A stretch of DNA of 64,000 nt from Enterococcus sp. CSURQ0835 (GTDB taxonomy: Bacteria; Bacillota; Bacilli; Lactobacillales; Enterococcaceae): contig NZ_CACSLH010000004.1 in NCBI RefSeq assembly GCF_902706605.1, positions 58,778 to 122,777 of the forward strand, given 5' to 3'. Below, in pieces: positions 33,990 to 42,757 of this stretch. Position 1 is the stretch's first letter. Every line of letters starts with the position of its first letter. Below the pieces are notes generated by a model that worked only from the letters and a program-made list of their open reading frames with translations, was not told the origin of the DNA and did no database searches. Made by a program: the position numbers and the translations under genes.

Positions 33990-34036
33990 ATGATTCAGCC
34001 TTGCAGACTAAAAATTTCATTTAGGAGGATCTATCC

Positions 34037-34831
34037 ATGACTTATGTGTTTCAATTCCAAGCGACCCCGACTGAAAAGTGGCAGACCGATGAACAATTAT
34101 TGTTGAACGGGTTTGATGTTTTTTTGTTGAGTTCTATTTCTGATGCGATAAATTTATCAGATCGACCTGAGCCGCAAACTATGACGACTTATCCGCAACT
34201 CCCTGCTGATCCTACGATCAAAAAAAATGACCAAACCTACCACTTTACGAATTCTCACTACTATAACTGGTATAAAAATTTACAAGTCAATCTGCTGAAT
34301 AGTGAAAACTTCACCCACTACTTCGTGCGCATGCAAAAAAATGATCCCGATCATTTTCGATTGGCTGAAAAAATGTTGCGCTTGATCGCGCTCATCAGTT
34401 TTTTGGAACAACTCGATGAACACGATACTTATTGTTTATTCGTTGTGACTTGGACGTATTTTTTCAACACTGGCGACCCACGGCAAGCTCGCGATTATCT
34501 CGCTAACTTTTTGACAAACTATACGCTGCAAAAAAATGATTTAGTTGGCTTGAATCAATTGACCGCCAGTCTCAATCAAGCGATGCTCCAACATTTTCCT
34601 CATGTACGCAAGCAAGATCTGCGTTTGATTTATCGTTTACTAGAACTACTCAACGGGACTTCGACTGCTACTGAGCTAAAACTGCCCCAGCTCAACGCTA
34701 CTGCCGCTGCCCGCACAAGAAAATGTCTCGCTTATTTACAAGATGCTAAGACGCTGACCTTCTTCCAATTGCCGTTACTGGAAAAATTACACACTCCGAT
34801 CAGTTTCCAATTATTGAACCTCAGTCACTAA
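34037..34831 (+). CDS. Hypothetical protein, 264 residues
   Basis: Not recognised. Strong TTAGGAGGATC ribosome site and a perfect terminator behind it support a real monocistronic gene. The protein is soluble, rich in Leu, Asn, Gln and aromatic residues, and appears all-helical (ISFLEQLDEHDTY, TWTYFFNTGDPRQARDYL), with repeated LTxxLNQAMLQ-type helices that could form a TPR-like bundle; that is a guess from helix pattern. Divergent from the EgtU-like operon. No signal peptide. Confidence 0.75.
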   Translation: MTYVFQFQATPTEKWQTDEQLLLNGFDVFLLSSISDAINLSDRPEPQTMTTYPQLPADPTIKKNDQTYHFTNSHYYNWYKNLQVNLLNSENFTHYFVRMQKNDPDHFRLAEKMLRLIALISFLEQLDEHDTYCLFVVTWTYFFNTGDPRQARDYLANFLTNYTLQKNDLVGLNQLTASLNQAMLQHFPHVRKQDLRLIYRLLELLNGTSTATELKLPQLNATAAARTRKCLAYLQDAKTLTFFQLPLLEKLHTPISFQLLNLSH

Positions 34832-34837
34832 CCGGTT

Positions 34838-34870
34838 AGAGTAAGACAGCTAGCTGTCTTACTCTTTTTA
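34838..34870 (+). terminator. Perfectly palindromic terminator
   Basis: AGAGTAAGACAGCT followed directly by its complement (34838-34865), then five T residues. Same family as the half-hairpin left of the IS at 63571. Confidence 0.85.
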
Positions 34871-35012
34871 AAATCAACGTCGCTTAATTAACTGGAGACA
34901 CTATCAACTCCGACTGCGGAATTCGATTATGATTTGAGTTGGTTTGGTTTTTTGTAGTTTGGATCACTTATTTTGTTTGCGATATTAAAATTTATTTTAT
35001 TTGTAGCGAAGT

Positions 35013-35039
35013 AAAAAAGTGTCTAGGCAGACACTTTTT
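35013..35039 (-). terminator. Terminator overlapping the stop codon of the 35478 gene
   Basis: AAAAAGTGTCT / AGACACTTTTT with a four-base loop; the TAA at 35038-35040 lies in the stem base. T-run on minus. Confidence 0.8.
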
Positions 35040-35478
35040 ACGCAAGATCCATTTGATTTTCAAATGCTTGAATCTGTTCTTGTTGTTCTTCACACGTCCA
35101 ACCATCAAAAGTCAGATCCCAAATCAGATCCGCAATCACTTCTGCGTCTTCGTGGTACCCTTCGATCGGATAGCGAAAAATCTCCGCCAAAGGAATAAAG
35201 TCGATCGCATACTGCGTTTCATCTCCGGCCTTTTTAACCGCCAAACCGCAATACAATCGGTTCGCCAACTCAGCATGCTTTTGGCGCAATATAACGGTAT
35301 AATTTGAATTTACTCCAGCCGGGATCGTTTCGATCGTCTGCAATAATTTATCCAGCTGCGCCTCCACCTCGTTAAGCGTGTAATTTTTCATATGTTGCTG
35401 TTGAATATATTGAGCAATCGTTTTTTTTAACGGACTTTTTAATGTTGTTTGTAAGCAATACCTTAACGTTTTATCCAT
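35038..35478 (-). CDS. Hypothetical protein, 146 residues
   Basis: Not firmly recognised. Ribosome site GGGGAGAAAAATT before the ATG. Residues 1-60 helical; 65-95 strand-like (LANRLYCGLAVKKAG); C-terminus has FRYPIEGYHEDAEVIADLIWDLTFDGWTCEEQQ, a block I associate with small conserved Firmicutes proteins without known function. No signal or membrane segment. Monocistronic with its own extended -10 promoter and a terminator that encloses the stop codon. Confidence 0.7.
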   Translation of the reverse strand: MDKTLRYCLQTTLKSPLKKTIAQYIQQQHMKNYTLNEVEAQLDKLLQTIETIPAGVNSNYTVILRQKHAELANRLYCGLAVKKAGDETQYAIDFIPLAEIFRYPIEGYHEDAEVIADLIWDLTFDGWTCEEQQEQIQAFENQMDLA

Positions 35479-35510
35479 AATTTTTCTCCCCTTTCACAGA
35501 TTAGATCATT

Positions 35511-35519
35511 ATTATATCA
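35511..35519 (-). promoter_or_regulatory. Extended -10 of the 35478 gene
   Basis: Minus strand TGATATAAT, a perfect extended -10, about 35 bases before the ATG; no clear -35. Confidence 0.5.
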
Positions 35520-35590
35520 TTTAATCGATATTTTTTTAATCTAAAACTCATGTGATTTATTTTTAATTCCTTTCTAAGGAGAGAACCACA

Positions 35591-35621
35591 AAAAATCCCC
35601 TTAGCAATCAAGCTAAGGGGA
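35591..35621 (-). terminator. Terminator of the DUF59 gene
   Basis: TCCCCTTAGC / GCTAAGGGGA with six-base loop and a T-run on minus, right after the stop codon. Confidence 0.88.
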
Positions 35622-35628
35622 GCGCTCT

Positions 35629-35967
35629 TTATCGAATCCCTAAGGCAATTCGCGCGTAACGACTCATCTTATCTGTCGTCCAGGCTGGATACCAGACAAG
35701 TTTGACTTCCACGTTTGAAACTTCTGGAATTTCTTTTAATGCGCCTTGGATCTGATCAGTCAATAGATCGGCTAATGGACAGCCCATCGTAGTTAAAGTC
35801 ATTTTAATTACGGTATTCCCGTCTTGTTCAAAGTCGACTTCATAGATCAAGCCTAGATTCACAATGTCGATCCCTAGTTCCGGGTCAATGACCGACTCTA
35901 GTGCAGTCAAGATTTGGTCTCTGATCTCTGTGACTTCTTCTTCAGTAAAATTTTGTTTGTTTTCCAT
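35629..35967 (-). CDS. DUF59/MIP18 family metal-sulfur cluster assembly factor
   Basis: 112 residues from ATG 35967 behind GAGGAG; the frame start at 36003 has no site. Family members (SufT, PaaD, MIP18) help deliver Fe-S clusters. Seen: LESVIDPELGIDIVNLGLIY near residue 25, TLTTMGCPLADLL with the conserved Cys near residue 63, and VEVKLVWYPAWTTDKMS. Complete, single-domain. No suf genes nearby, so the client is unknown. Confidence 0.9.
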   Translation of the reverse strand: MENKQNFTEEEVTEIRDQILTALESVIDPELGIDIVNLGLIYEVDFEQDGNTVIKMTLTTMGCPLADLLTDQIQGALKEIPEVSNVEVKLVWYPAWTTDKMSRYARIALGIR

Positions 35968-36040
35968 CTCTTTCACTCCTCGTTTAGAAGTTCCTAGCGT
36001 CATTCTACTCTATCAATTACCATTTGTAAATGAGAATCCG

Positions 36041-36934
36041 CTAGCTTTGACCAATCTTAATTCGTTTCTGTTCTTCTTCGTTCAAGAAACTCCCAACCAC
36101 GGATTCCGTTGCTAAAATATTGGTAAACGCAGCTGGATCGACTTCTTTGACGACTTGTTTTAGCGTATACAGTTCATAACGAGTCAATACGATCATGATC
36201 ACATCCCGCCGACTAGCACTAAAGCCACCAAGACCTGAGATTACGGTCATTCCCCGAACCAATTCTTCTCGCAGAGCTGCTTTGACTTCATCAGCTTTAG
36301 CGGTTGTGATCATAGCGGTCATTTTTTGGTGACGCGTATGGATCCGATCAACGACTGTTCCCATCGTAAAGATCGTGATGATCGTATAAAGCGCGCTTTC
36401 CCAATTGAAGAAAAAGCCAGCCACCACCACGATGATACCATTTAACAACATGATGTAATTTCCGACCGTCCGACCAGTCGTCTGTGACAATAGCAACGAA
36501 ACGATATCTAAACCACCAGTAGTAAAACCATATTTCAATGATAAACCGCCACCGATCCCCAGCAAAACGCCCCCGGTGATGGAATTCATCAAGACATTAC
36601 TCGTGACTTCGCCTGTCGGGATCAAGGTCGTAAAAAAAGACATCGAGATCACATTAGCAAAGCTCAAGATCATCGCAGACTTTCCGATTTTAATAAAACC
36701 CAAAATAAAAACGGGTACATTCAATAGAAAGATCATGATCCCCGTATTGATAGTCAGCCCCAGGACCGATTCAAAAAATGCGCCTACGATCTGCGCGATC
36801 CCCGTCATCCCAGCTGAGAATACATGAGCAGGGATCAAAAAATAATTCAATCCTACCGCCCCGGTGATCCCCGTCAATAAGATCACGGCGATTTTGATAG
36901 CCAAATCTTTCGTATTATAATTTCCTTTTATCAC
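36041..36934 (-). CDS. YitT family membrane protein (DUF161 + DUF2179)
   Basis: 297 residues from a GTG behind GGGGGAG. Residues 15-205 hold five or six membrane helices with the family blocks GLNYFLIPAHVFSAGMTGIAQ and GGGLSLKYGFTTGGLDIVS; residues 210-290 are the cytoplasmic DUF2179 domain (RGMTVISGLGGFSASRRDVIMIV). Function of the family is not settled. Single gene; 170 bp to the helicase end without a further feature apart from the helicase terminator. Confidence 0.9.
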   Translation of the reverse strand: MIKGNYNTKDLAIKIAVILLTGITGAVGLNYFLIPAHVFSAGMTGIAQIVGAFFESVLGLTINTGIMIFLLNVPVFILGFIKIGKSAMILSFANVISMSFFTTLIPTGEVTSNVLMNSITGGVLLGIGGGLSLKYGFTTGGLDIVSLLLSQTTGRTVGNYIMLLNGIIVVVAGFFFNWESALYTIITIFTMGTVVDRIHTRHQKMTAMITTAKADEVKAALREELVRGMTVISGLGGFSASRRDVIMIVLTRYELYTLKQVVKEVDPAAFTNILATESVVGSFLNEEEQKRIKIGQS

Positions 36935-37084
36935 TGCAACTCCCCCTTAAGACATTCTCCATCAACAAGAATAACGTTTCCCCTAACAACTGGCAATCGT
37001 TTGAATCCGCTTTTTTTGCTTTCATGAGAGCTTTCTTAGATACTAAAAAAATAAATAATGAGTACAATTCATAAATTTTTCCAG

Positions 37085-37116
37085 CAAAAAACCTAACGAA
37101 TGGATCATTCGCTAGG
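37085..37116 (-). terminator. Terminator enclosing the helicase stop codon
   Basis: Minus strand CCTAGCGAATG / CATTCGTTAGG with the TGA stop at the loop (37107-37105) and a T-run behind. The last codons are part of the stem. Confidence 0.8.
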
Positions 37117-39462
37117 TTGATCATTTTGCCAAAATCGTTGGGCTAGTTGTTTGATTTGTTCACTGCTAGTGACTCGGTGACTACTTTGCCAGTGAAGGGG
37201 CAATAAATTTTGATAGCTGGGATTCAAGTAGCGTTGATCTAACAATAAAACGATGCCACGATCTGCCATCGTTCGAATGACGCGGCCCCCGGCTTGGATG
37301 ACTTTATTCATTCCCGGCAGCTGATACGCATAAGCAAATCCTTGATCATTTTTTTCGGTGAAATAGTCTTTGATCAATTCTTGTTCATGATTCATTTGCG
37401 GCAACCCTACTCCAACGATCACACTGCCGATCAGACGTTCACCGGTCAAATCGATTCCTTCTGAAAACACACCACCTAAGACACAAAAGCCCACTAGCGT
37501 TTCAGACGGTTGTGCTTTGAACGCCGCTAAAAATTCCTCGCGTTCTGCTTCTGTTAAACGAGAGTCTTGCCGCTGTATGTTGATTTCAGGATACGTCTGT
37601 TGAAAACGCTCAGCGACTTGATCTAAAAACGCAAACGATGGAAAAAAAACAAGGTAGTTACCGGTCTTACTTGTCACCAGTGCTTCAATAGCTGCCATGA
37701 TCGCCGGGATATTAGCCTCCCGCTTACGATAGACTGTCTGGATCGCAGGATCGAGCATGACCAGTTGATTTTTAGACGGAAACGGACTAGCTAACCGATA
37801 AGTCAAACTGTCCTTCCCACCACCTAAAACTTCTTGGTAATAAGCTAGCGGTGAGAAACTAGCCGAAAAGAAAATACTCGCCCCTACTTTTTCCGTCGTT
37901 TGAGCTAAAAAATAGGCCGGATCGACACAAAATTCTTTCACCACTAAATCATAATTTCTCAGCTCAACAGTCGTCAAATAATGATCATCGTAAAACTCAC
38001 TCATCCGGGTAAAACGTAAAATTTCAAAATAAACAGCGAGCATTTTTACTTGAAGTTCATGTTGCGGATTTTCCGCCAGCCATTCTTTTATGACCGCTTG
38101 TAATTGAAACAAACGATTCGTCAAACTTTCAGCAGCCGCGCTTTGAGCATGGTATTCCCATTGTTCTGTTCGCGCCGTTTCCGCAATCAATTCAAATTCA
38201 TCATCTACGCGGCGAAAGGCTTTGATCAATTTACGAAATTTACGGTCGATTTTGGCCGCTAACTCCGCGACATGATTGCGCGAAATCTCAGCTGAGTACA
38301 TCGCTTTCGCTCGATTGACTAGATTGTGGGCTTCATCTACTAACACGAGATTTTTTTCATTTGGCTCTTCAAAAAAACGCCGCAAGTAAACCGTTGGATC
38401 GAACAAATAATTATAATCGCCGATCACCACATCGCAAAAACGACTGATATCTAGTGACAACTCAAAGGGACATAGCGTATGTTTTTGCGCGTATTTTTCA
38501 ATCACCGGCCGCGTGTATTGGTCCCCCGTTTGCAACATCTCCCACAAACCATCATTGACCCGGTCATAGTAGCCCGCTGCAAACGGACAGTGTTCAGGTG
38601 TACAATTTCGTTCCGTTAAAAAACAGATCTTGTCTTTGGCAGTCAATGTGACGCTTTTTACGCGTGCGGCTTTTTCAGCTAAAGTTGCGATGCTGGTTTC
38701 AGCGACTTGACGTGTGATCGTCTTAGCCGTCAAATAAAAGATCCGTTCCCCTAGACCTTCTCCGAGAGCTTTAAAACTTGGAAATAACGTCGACATCGTT
38801 TTCCCGATCCCAGTCGACGCTTCTACGAATAATTTTTGTTGCGCGTGGATCGTCTTATAAACAGCCGCTGCTAACTCCCGCTGGCCTGCCCGATAATCAA
38901 ACGGAAAAGGCAAACTTTTAAGCGATGTATTCCGGGTCGCTTGCCATTCATGTTGATAGACTAACCAAGCTTCGTATTTTTCAAGCAGTTCCAACCAAAA
39001 TGTTTCTAACGCTTGAAACGAAAAACTGCGCGTCGTGTACGTGACCGTTTCTTCCACCGTTTGAAAATACGTCAACCGTGTCTTGATCTGAGTGAGATTT
39101 TCAGCTTCAGCATACAGATAGCCATACACCATCGCTTGATAAAAGAACAGCTCGATTTGTCCTGCTTCCACTTCTTCAAATGGTGTTTCCGACGTTTTGA
39201 TCTCATCGATGACAAATTGATCTTCCTCTTCAAAAATCCCATCTGCTCGCCCTTCGACTTGCAGTTTGATCCCTGCTAAAGTGACGCTTTTTTTTAGCCA
39301 CACTTCTTTTTGATAATTTTTTTCCGTAGCCGCTTTTTGAAGTTGTCGATGGATCTTTGCTCCTTCTAAAGCGGTGTGATTACTATTTTTTCCTTCATCA
39401 ATGCTGCCGCTACGCATAATAAATTCGACTAACTCGCGGACAGCTAATTTTGTGACCGTCAT
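37105..39462 (-). CDS. Rad3/DinG-like Fe-S DNA helicase with N-terminal Cas4/RecB-like nuclease domain
   Basis: 785 residues. Residues 1-175: PD-(D/E)xK domain with GRADGIF (Asp), VIDEIKTS (ExK) and a QxxxY-like QAMVYGYLY. Residues 185-780: superfamily 2 XPD-type helicase with motif I ASTGIGKT, four cysteines for a Fe-S cluster (CFLTERNC, CPFAAGYY, LCPFELS), DEAH box VDEAHNL, and motif VI QAGGRVIRT. Family members unwind DNA 5'-3' in repair. Such fusions occur in several Firmicutes; the biological role is poorly defined. ATG behind GGGAGTG. Monocistronic. Confidence 0.9.
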   Translation of the reverse strand: MTVTKLAVRELVEFIMRSGSIDEGKNSNHTALEGAKIHRQLQKAATEKNYQKEVWLKKSVTLAGIKLQVEGRADGIFEEEDQFVIDEIKTSETPFEEVEAGQIELFFYQAMVYGYLYAEAENLTQIKTRLTYFQTVEETVTYTTRSFSFQALETFWLELLEKYEAWLVYQHEWQATRNTSLKSLPFPFDYRAGQRELAAAVYKTIHAQQKLFVEASTGIGKTMSTLFPSFKALGEGLGERIFYLTAKTITRQVAETSIATLAEKAARVKSVTLTAKDKICFLTERNCTPEHCPFAAGYYDRVNDGLWEMLQTGDQYTRPVIEKYAQKHTLCPFELSLDISRFCDVVIGDYNYLFDPTVYLRRFFEEPNEKNLVLVDEAHNLVNRAKAMYSAEISRNHVAELAAKIDRKFRKLIKAFRRVDDEFELIAETARTEQWEYHAQSAAAESLTNRLFQLQAVIKEWLAENPQHELQVKMLAVYFEILRFTRMSEFYDDHYLTTVELRNYDLVVKEFCVDPAYFLAQTTEKVGASIFFSASFSPLAYYQEVLGGGKDSLTYRLASPFPSKNQLVMLDPAIQTVYRKREANIPAIMAAIEALVTSKTGNYLVFFPSFAFLDQVAERFQQTYPEINIQRQDSRLTEAEREEFLAAFKAQPSETLVGFCVLGGVFSEGIDLTGERLIGSVIVGVGLPQMNHEQELIKDYFTEKNDQGFAYAYQLPGMNKVIQAGGRVIRTMADRGIVLLLDQRYLNPSYQNLLPLHWQSSHRVTSSEQIKQLAQRFWQNDQPSE

Positions 39463-39512
39463 CTGCTCACTCCCGTTTTCCCACCTTAGACAAAAAGTTT
39501 CACGACGTCAAG

Positions 39513-39866
39513 TCATTCATCAAAATGCCGCAGAAATTTTTTGAACAATTTCGTTTTGATCCCCATTTTTTCATAGTTTTCTAAAATTGAGTGGATCTCC
39601 ATCACTAAAAAACTGAGATAAAAAGCATACAACAAAACATTTCCAGCTTGCAACGGGATCAAGCGCGCAACTGGCAAGAAAAACAGCAGCAACAAAACAC
39701 TGGCCAACTTCCGTAAAATGCCATTGATTCCGATCTTAGATGCGAGCGTTTTGGTGATTTTTGCAGCCACTAAACCAGTTAAAAGATCTAGCAACATCGC
39801 CAGACAGATCAAAGCTAAGACATTTAACAGTGGTTGATCATTGATTAAACGAATCCATTCTTTCAT
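39513..39866 (-). CDS. Phage holin family (holin_4, TcdE-like) membrane protein
   Basis: 117 residues with three hydrophobic segments (about 14-35, 52-70, 75-95), the LLDLLTGLVAAKI motif and a basic C-terminus typical of the Bacteriophage_holin_4 family; TcdE of Clostridioides belongs here. Ribosome site AGGAGGTG. No endolysin or other phage gene is adjacent, so it is either a domesticated holin or a small transport protein. It follows the helicase direction with a 50-bp gap and could share its promoter. Confidence 0.82.
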   Translation of the reverse strand: MKEWIRLINDQPLLNVLALICLAMLLDLLTGLVAAKITKTLASKIGINGILRKLASVLLLLFFLPVARLIPLQAGNVLLYAFYLSFLVMEIHSILENYEKMGIKTKLFKKFLRHFDE

Positions 39867-40026
39867 GATGTTTCACCTCCTATTGTTATAAACGAATTTT
39901 TTTCCAAAAATCCAACCTTGTTGCGTCATCTTTTTACACGGTGATCAAAAAATACAGCCCGTTGCAGCGGACGAATTAATTCTTGAAAACTAGACGAGTT
40001 TGTACAATTTTTCTTCGAATATCGTG

Positions 40027-40032
40027 TATAAT
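40027..40032 (+). promoter_or_regulatory. -10 element of the MBL/phosphatase unit
   Basis: Perfect TATAAT, 24 bases before the ATG at 40056; no good -35 at standard spacing. Confidence 0.45.
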
Positions 40033-40055
40033 TAAACTATGTTAGGAGGGAGAAC

Positions 40056-40679
40056 ATGCTTGAAATCGAACGCTTAGTGACAGGTGTCGCACAAGAAAAC
40101 TGTTACTTAGTTTATAATGAAAACGAAATGCTCATCATCGATCCCGGAGCTGAAGGCGATCGGATCATCCAAATGATCACACATTTAAAGAAAAAACCGG
40201 TAGCGATCCTGTTGACTCACACTCACTACGATCATATCGGAGCTGTTACGCAACTGCGCACTCAATACGCTATTCCCGTATACGTGGACGCAAAAGAACA
40301 AGCTTGGCTGCAAGATCCGCAATTGAATCTTTCTGGCTTGAGTCCCAACTTACCGGATATCATCGTCAAGCCAGCTGAGTTTGAATTTGAATTACGTAAA
40401 AAATATACGCTGGGACATATGACGTTTACGGTGGTACCAACTCCTGGTCACTCTGAGGGCAGTGTCAGTTTTATCTTTGATGATTTCGTCGTTTGCGGTG
40501 ATGCGCTATTTCGCGGCAGTATCGGCCGGACTGATCTTTATTCGGGCAATCTCGAACAACTACTGACGAGTATCAAAACAGAATTGTTTACTTTACCCCA
40601 CGAATTTCCAGCTTATCCTGGTCACGGTGACGCAACGACGATCGGTCACGAGATCACAACCAATCCTTTTTTCAATTAA
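40056..40679 (+). CDS. MBL-fold metallo-hydrolase (glyoxalase II-like)
   Basis: 207 residues, YqgX/GloB-type. Zinc ligands: THTHYDHIG near residue 53 (HxHxDH), PGHSEG near residue 130, CGDALF with Asp, and C-terminal YPGHGDATT. Hydrolyses thioesters in characterised relatives; the substrate here is not known. Good TAGGAGGGAG ribosome site. Followed 21 bp later by the histidine phosphatase gene, probably on one transcript. Confidence 0.92.
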   Translation: MLEIERLVTGVAQENCYLVYNENEMLIIDPGAEGDRIIQMITHLKKKPVAILLTHTHYDHIGAVTQLRTQYAIPVYVDAKEQAWLQDPQLNLSGLSPNLPDIIVKPAEFEFELRKKYTLGHMTFTVVPTPGHSEGSVSFIFDDFVVCGDALFRGSIGRTDLYSGNLEQLLTSIKTELFTLPHEFPAYPGHGDATTIGHEITTNPFFN

Positions 40680-40700
40680 AACGTTAATGGAGGTTTTTTT

Positions 40701-41405
40701 ATGACAGAGACAAATCTATATATCGTTCGCCACGGCAAAACGATGTTCAATTCACTAACGCGAGTCCAAGGCTGGTGTGACACGCCACTGACTAAATCAG
40801 GTCGCCAAGGGATTCATTACGTTGGGCTAGGCTTACAAGATACAAATTTTGTGGAAGCTTACTCCAGTGACTCTGGCCGAGCGATCGAAACGATGCGGAT
40901 TTTATTAGGCGAGCATCCAACTGGTAAAGAGATCCCTTACCATGTCGATCCGCGAATTCGCGAATGGTGCTTTGGTTCATTAGAAGGAGCTTATGATGCG
41001 GAGATGTGGGGCGTGATCCCTCGAGTCTTAAATTTCAAAACCGAAGACGACATGTTTGCTACTGATGTCACCTTCCAAGAGATCGCCGATGCAGTCTACA
41101 ATGCCGATACAGCCAATTGGGCAGAAACCTACGAAAAATTACGCTCGCGGGTTTGGGAAGGTTTTGAAGATATCGCGCAACGGCGGGAGAAAGATGGTGG
41201 CGGGAATGTCTTGATCGTCTCTCATGGTTTGACGATCGCTTTCTTATTGAATTTGATCGACTCAGATCAACCGGTTCGCGCTAATTTATTAAACGGCAGT
41301 ATCAATCAATTGAATTATAAAGAAGGCAAATTCACCATCAAAGCGATCAATGACATCAGTTACATGGAACGCGGTAAGATGATTTCTGATCAACGACTCG
41401 CTTAA
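40701..41405 (+). CDS. Histidine phosphatase (phosphoglycerate mutase-like) family protein
   Basis: 234 residues. Catalytic RHGKTMFN at residue 10, DTPLTKSGRQ, SSDSGRAIET with the second Arg, acid-base REWCFGSLEGAYD and C-terminal SHGLTIAF. The acidic insert and length fit the broad-specificity phosphatase group rather than glycolytic GpmA. Substrate unknown. Ribosome site TGGAGG. Second gene after the MBL hydrolase; hairpin at 41443 follows. Confidence 0.9.
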   Translation: MTETNLYIVRHGKTMFNSLTRVQGWCDTPLTKSGRQGIHYVGLGLQDTNFVEAYSSDSGRAIETMRILLGEHPTGKEIPYHVDPRIREWCFGSLEGAYDAEMWGVIPRVLNFKTEDDMFATDVTFQEIADAVYNADTANWAETYEKLRSRVWEGFEDIAQRREKDGGGNVLIVSHGLTIAFLLNLIDSDQPVRANLLNGSINQLNYKEGKFTIKAINDISYMERGKMISDQRLA

Positions 41406-41442
41406 GGTATTCAAAAGTGGCAAAAAGTGATCGGTTAGTAAA

Positions 41443-41489
41443 AAATAGGGAAGAGGATATGACCCATGTCCTCCTCCCTATTTCTTTTC
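41443..41489. terminator. Hairpin terminator, T-run stronger on minus
   Basis: AAATAGGGA-A-GAGGATATG / CATGTCCTC-C-TCCCTATTT. Plus side ends TTTCTTTT; minus side has six T residues. Flanking genes are both plus, so it ends the phosphatase transcript and may also stop antisense RNA. Confidence 0.7.
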
Positions 41490-41626
41490 AAATCAATAGC
41501 CACTAACACGGTGCGCTGCGCTTTTTTGCCGCAAGGAACTTTTTGTTGGAAATTTGATTTTTAATAGCAATTTAGAAAGGCTAACGTTATACTATTATTT
41601 GGTATTACTCAGAAAGGAAGTCAGCT

Positions 41627-42460
41627 ATGTTTTTTATGAATATTTTTAAAGCGGTCATTCTCGGGATCGTGGAAGGGATCACCGAGTGGCTGCCGATTTC
41701 ATCGACGGGACACTTGATCTTAGTCGATGAATTTATCAAGATGGATGTCTCTTCGGATTTTACGACGATGTTCAATGTCGTGATCCAGCTTGGGGCAATC
41801 TTAGCAGTCGTCGTGTTGTATTTCCATAAACTCAATCCATTTTCTCCTAAAAAAAGTACTCGAGAAAAAAATGACACTTGGATCTTGTGGTCAAAAGTTT
41901 TAGTCGCTTGTATCCCCGCTGCCATCTTGGGGATTTTACTGGATGACTTTTTAGAAGCGCACTTCCACAAATTTTTACCAGTTGCGATCATGTTGATCGT
42001 TTACGGGATCGCTTTTATCGTAGTCGAACGGTACAACAAACACAAAACACCTAAATGCACGGATCTCAACAAGTTTACTTATCAAGCCGCTTTGATCGTT
42101 GGGTTTTTCCAAGTGCTGTCGCTGATGCCCGGGACTTCTCGTTCAGGCGCGACGATTTTAGGCGCGATTTTGATCGGCTCTTCGCGTTTTGTCGCTACGG
42201 AATTTTCTTTTTTCCTCGGGATTCCCGTTATGTTCGGGGCTAGTGGGATCAAGATCTTAAAATTTTTAGCAGCTGGCAATGTCTTCGGCTTCCAAGAGGT
42301 CGTGATCTTATTAGTCGGGATGGTCACCGCGTTTGTCGTATCCATCATCGCAATCAAGTTCTTATTGGATTACATCAAGAAAAACGACTTTACCGTCTTT
42401 GGCTGGTACCGAGTGATCTTAGGGGTCATTTTGATCGGCTATTGGCTCGTAGCATTATAA
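41627..42460 (+). CDS. uppP: Undecaprenyl-diphosphatase
   Basis: Recycles undecaprenyl pyrophosphate for wall synthesis and gives bacitracin tolerance. 277 residues, about eight membrane helices, with EGITEWLPISSTGHLIL at residue 15 and the second conserved block LMPGTSRSGATIL near residue 165, the two catalytic signatures of the BacA family. ATG follows AAAGGAAG. Single gene with its own hairpin at 42480. Confidence 0.95.
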   Translation: MFFMNIFKAVILGIVEGITEWLPISSTGHLILVDEFIKMDVSSDFTTMFNVVIQLGAILAVVVLYFHKLNPFSPKKSTREKNDTWILWSKVLVACIPAAILGILLDDFLEAHFHKFLPVAIMLIVYGIAFIVVERYNKHKTPKCTDLNKFTYQAALIVGFFQVLSLMPGTSRSGATILGAILIGSSRFVATEFSFFLGIPVMFGASGIKILKFLAAGNVFGFQEVVILLVGMVTAFVVSIIAIKFLLDYIKKNDFTVFGWYRVILGVILIGYWLVAL

Positions 42461-42479
42461 AAATAATTTTACTAATAGG

Positions 42480-42521
42480 CAAAGAGGGAGCCGGACCGAT
42501 CAAGTGTCCAGCTCCCTCTTT
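42480..42521. terminator. Hairpin after uppP, imperfect
   Basis: CAAAGAGGGAGC-C-GGAC / GTCC-A-GCTCCCTCTTTG. The C-A mismatch becomes a G-U pair on the minus strand, so it folds better there, although both flanking genes are plus. No good T-run on either side. Confidence 0.5.
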
Positions 42522-42566
42522 GGGTTTGCTAGCGGTGTTTCGACTAACTGATAATCACTTTCGTTC

Positions 42567-42595
42567 TCAATTAGCGATTTTTATTATCAATTAGC
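42567..42595 (+). repeat. Direct repeat TCAATTAGC, 20 bp apart, upstream of the metal ATPase
   Basis: Copies at 42567-42575 and 42587-42595, two helical turns apart on the same face of DNA. Could be a regulator site; no known metal-regulator box is obvious. Confidence 0.3.
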
Positions 42596-42617
42596 TTTTG
42601 GATATGGTAAGGTAAAA

Positions 42618-42752
42618 ATGAAAGAGCAGCCACTTGGAGCCCACCGGAATGTTACCTCAAAATATTTCGCCTTGCCCTTTGACGAACTACACTTTACTAG
42701 TAAGTGTGATCGCCAAAACCAGCTGTCTCCCATAACCATCACAAAGGAGTGA
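42618..42752 (+). CDS. Possible 44-residue leader ORF before the metal ATPase
   Basis: ATG 42618 follows TAAGGT by a short spacing and runs to a TGA at 42750 that overlaps the ATPase ribosome site AAAGGAG. Product MKEQPLGAHRNVTSKYFALP and on, one Cys and two His. The stop-over-ribosome-site layout would allow coupling with the ATPase gene. No homologue recognised; it may be chance. Confidence 0.25.
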   Translation: MKEQPLGAHRNVTSKYFALPFDELHFTSKCDRQNQLSPITITKE

Positions 42753-42757
42753 ATACG

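Noticed and set aside
34939..35307. 122-residue plus-strand frame
   Set aside because: It is antisense to the supported 146-residue gene, lacks a ribosome site and crosses that gene's terminator.
36915..37124. 69-residue minus-strand frame between the helicase and YitT genes
   Set aside because: Overlaps the helicase terminator and the YitT start, with no start signal of its own.
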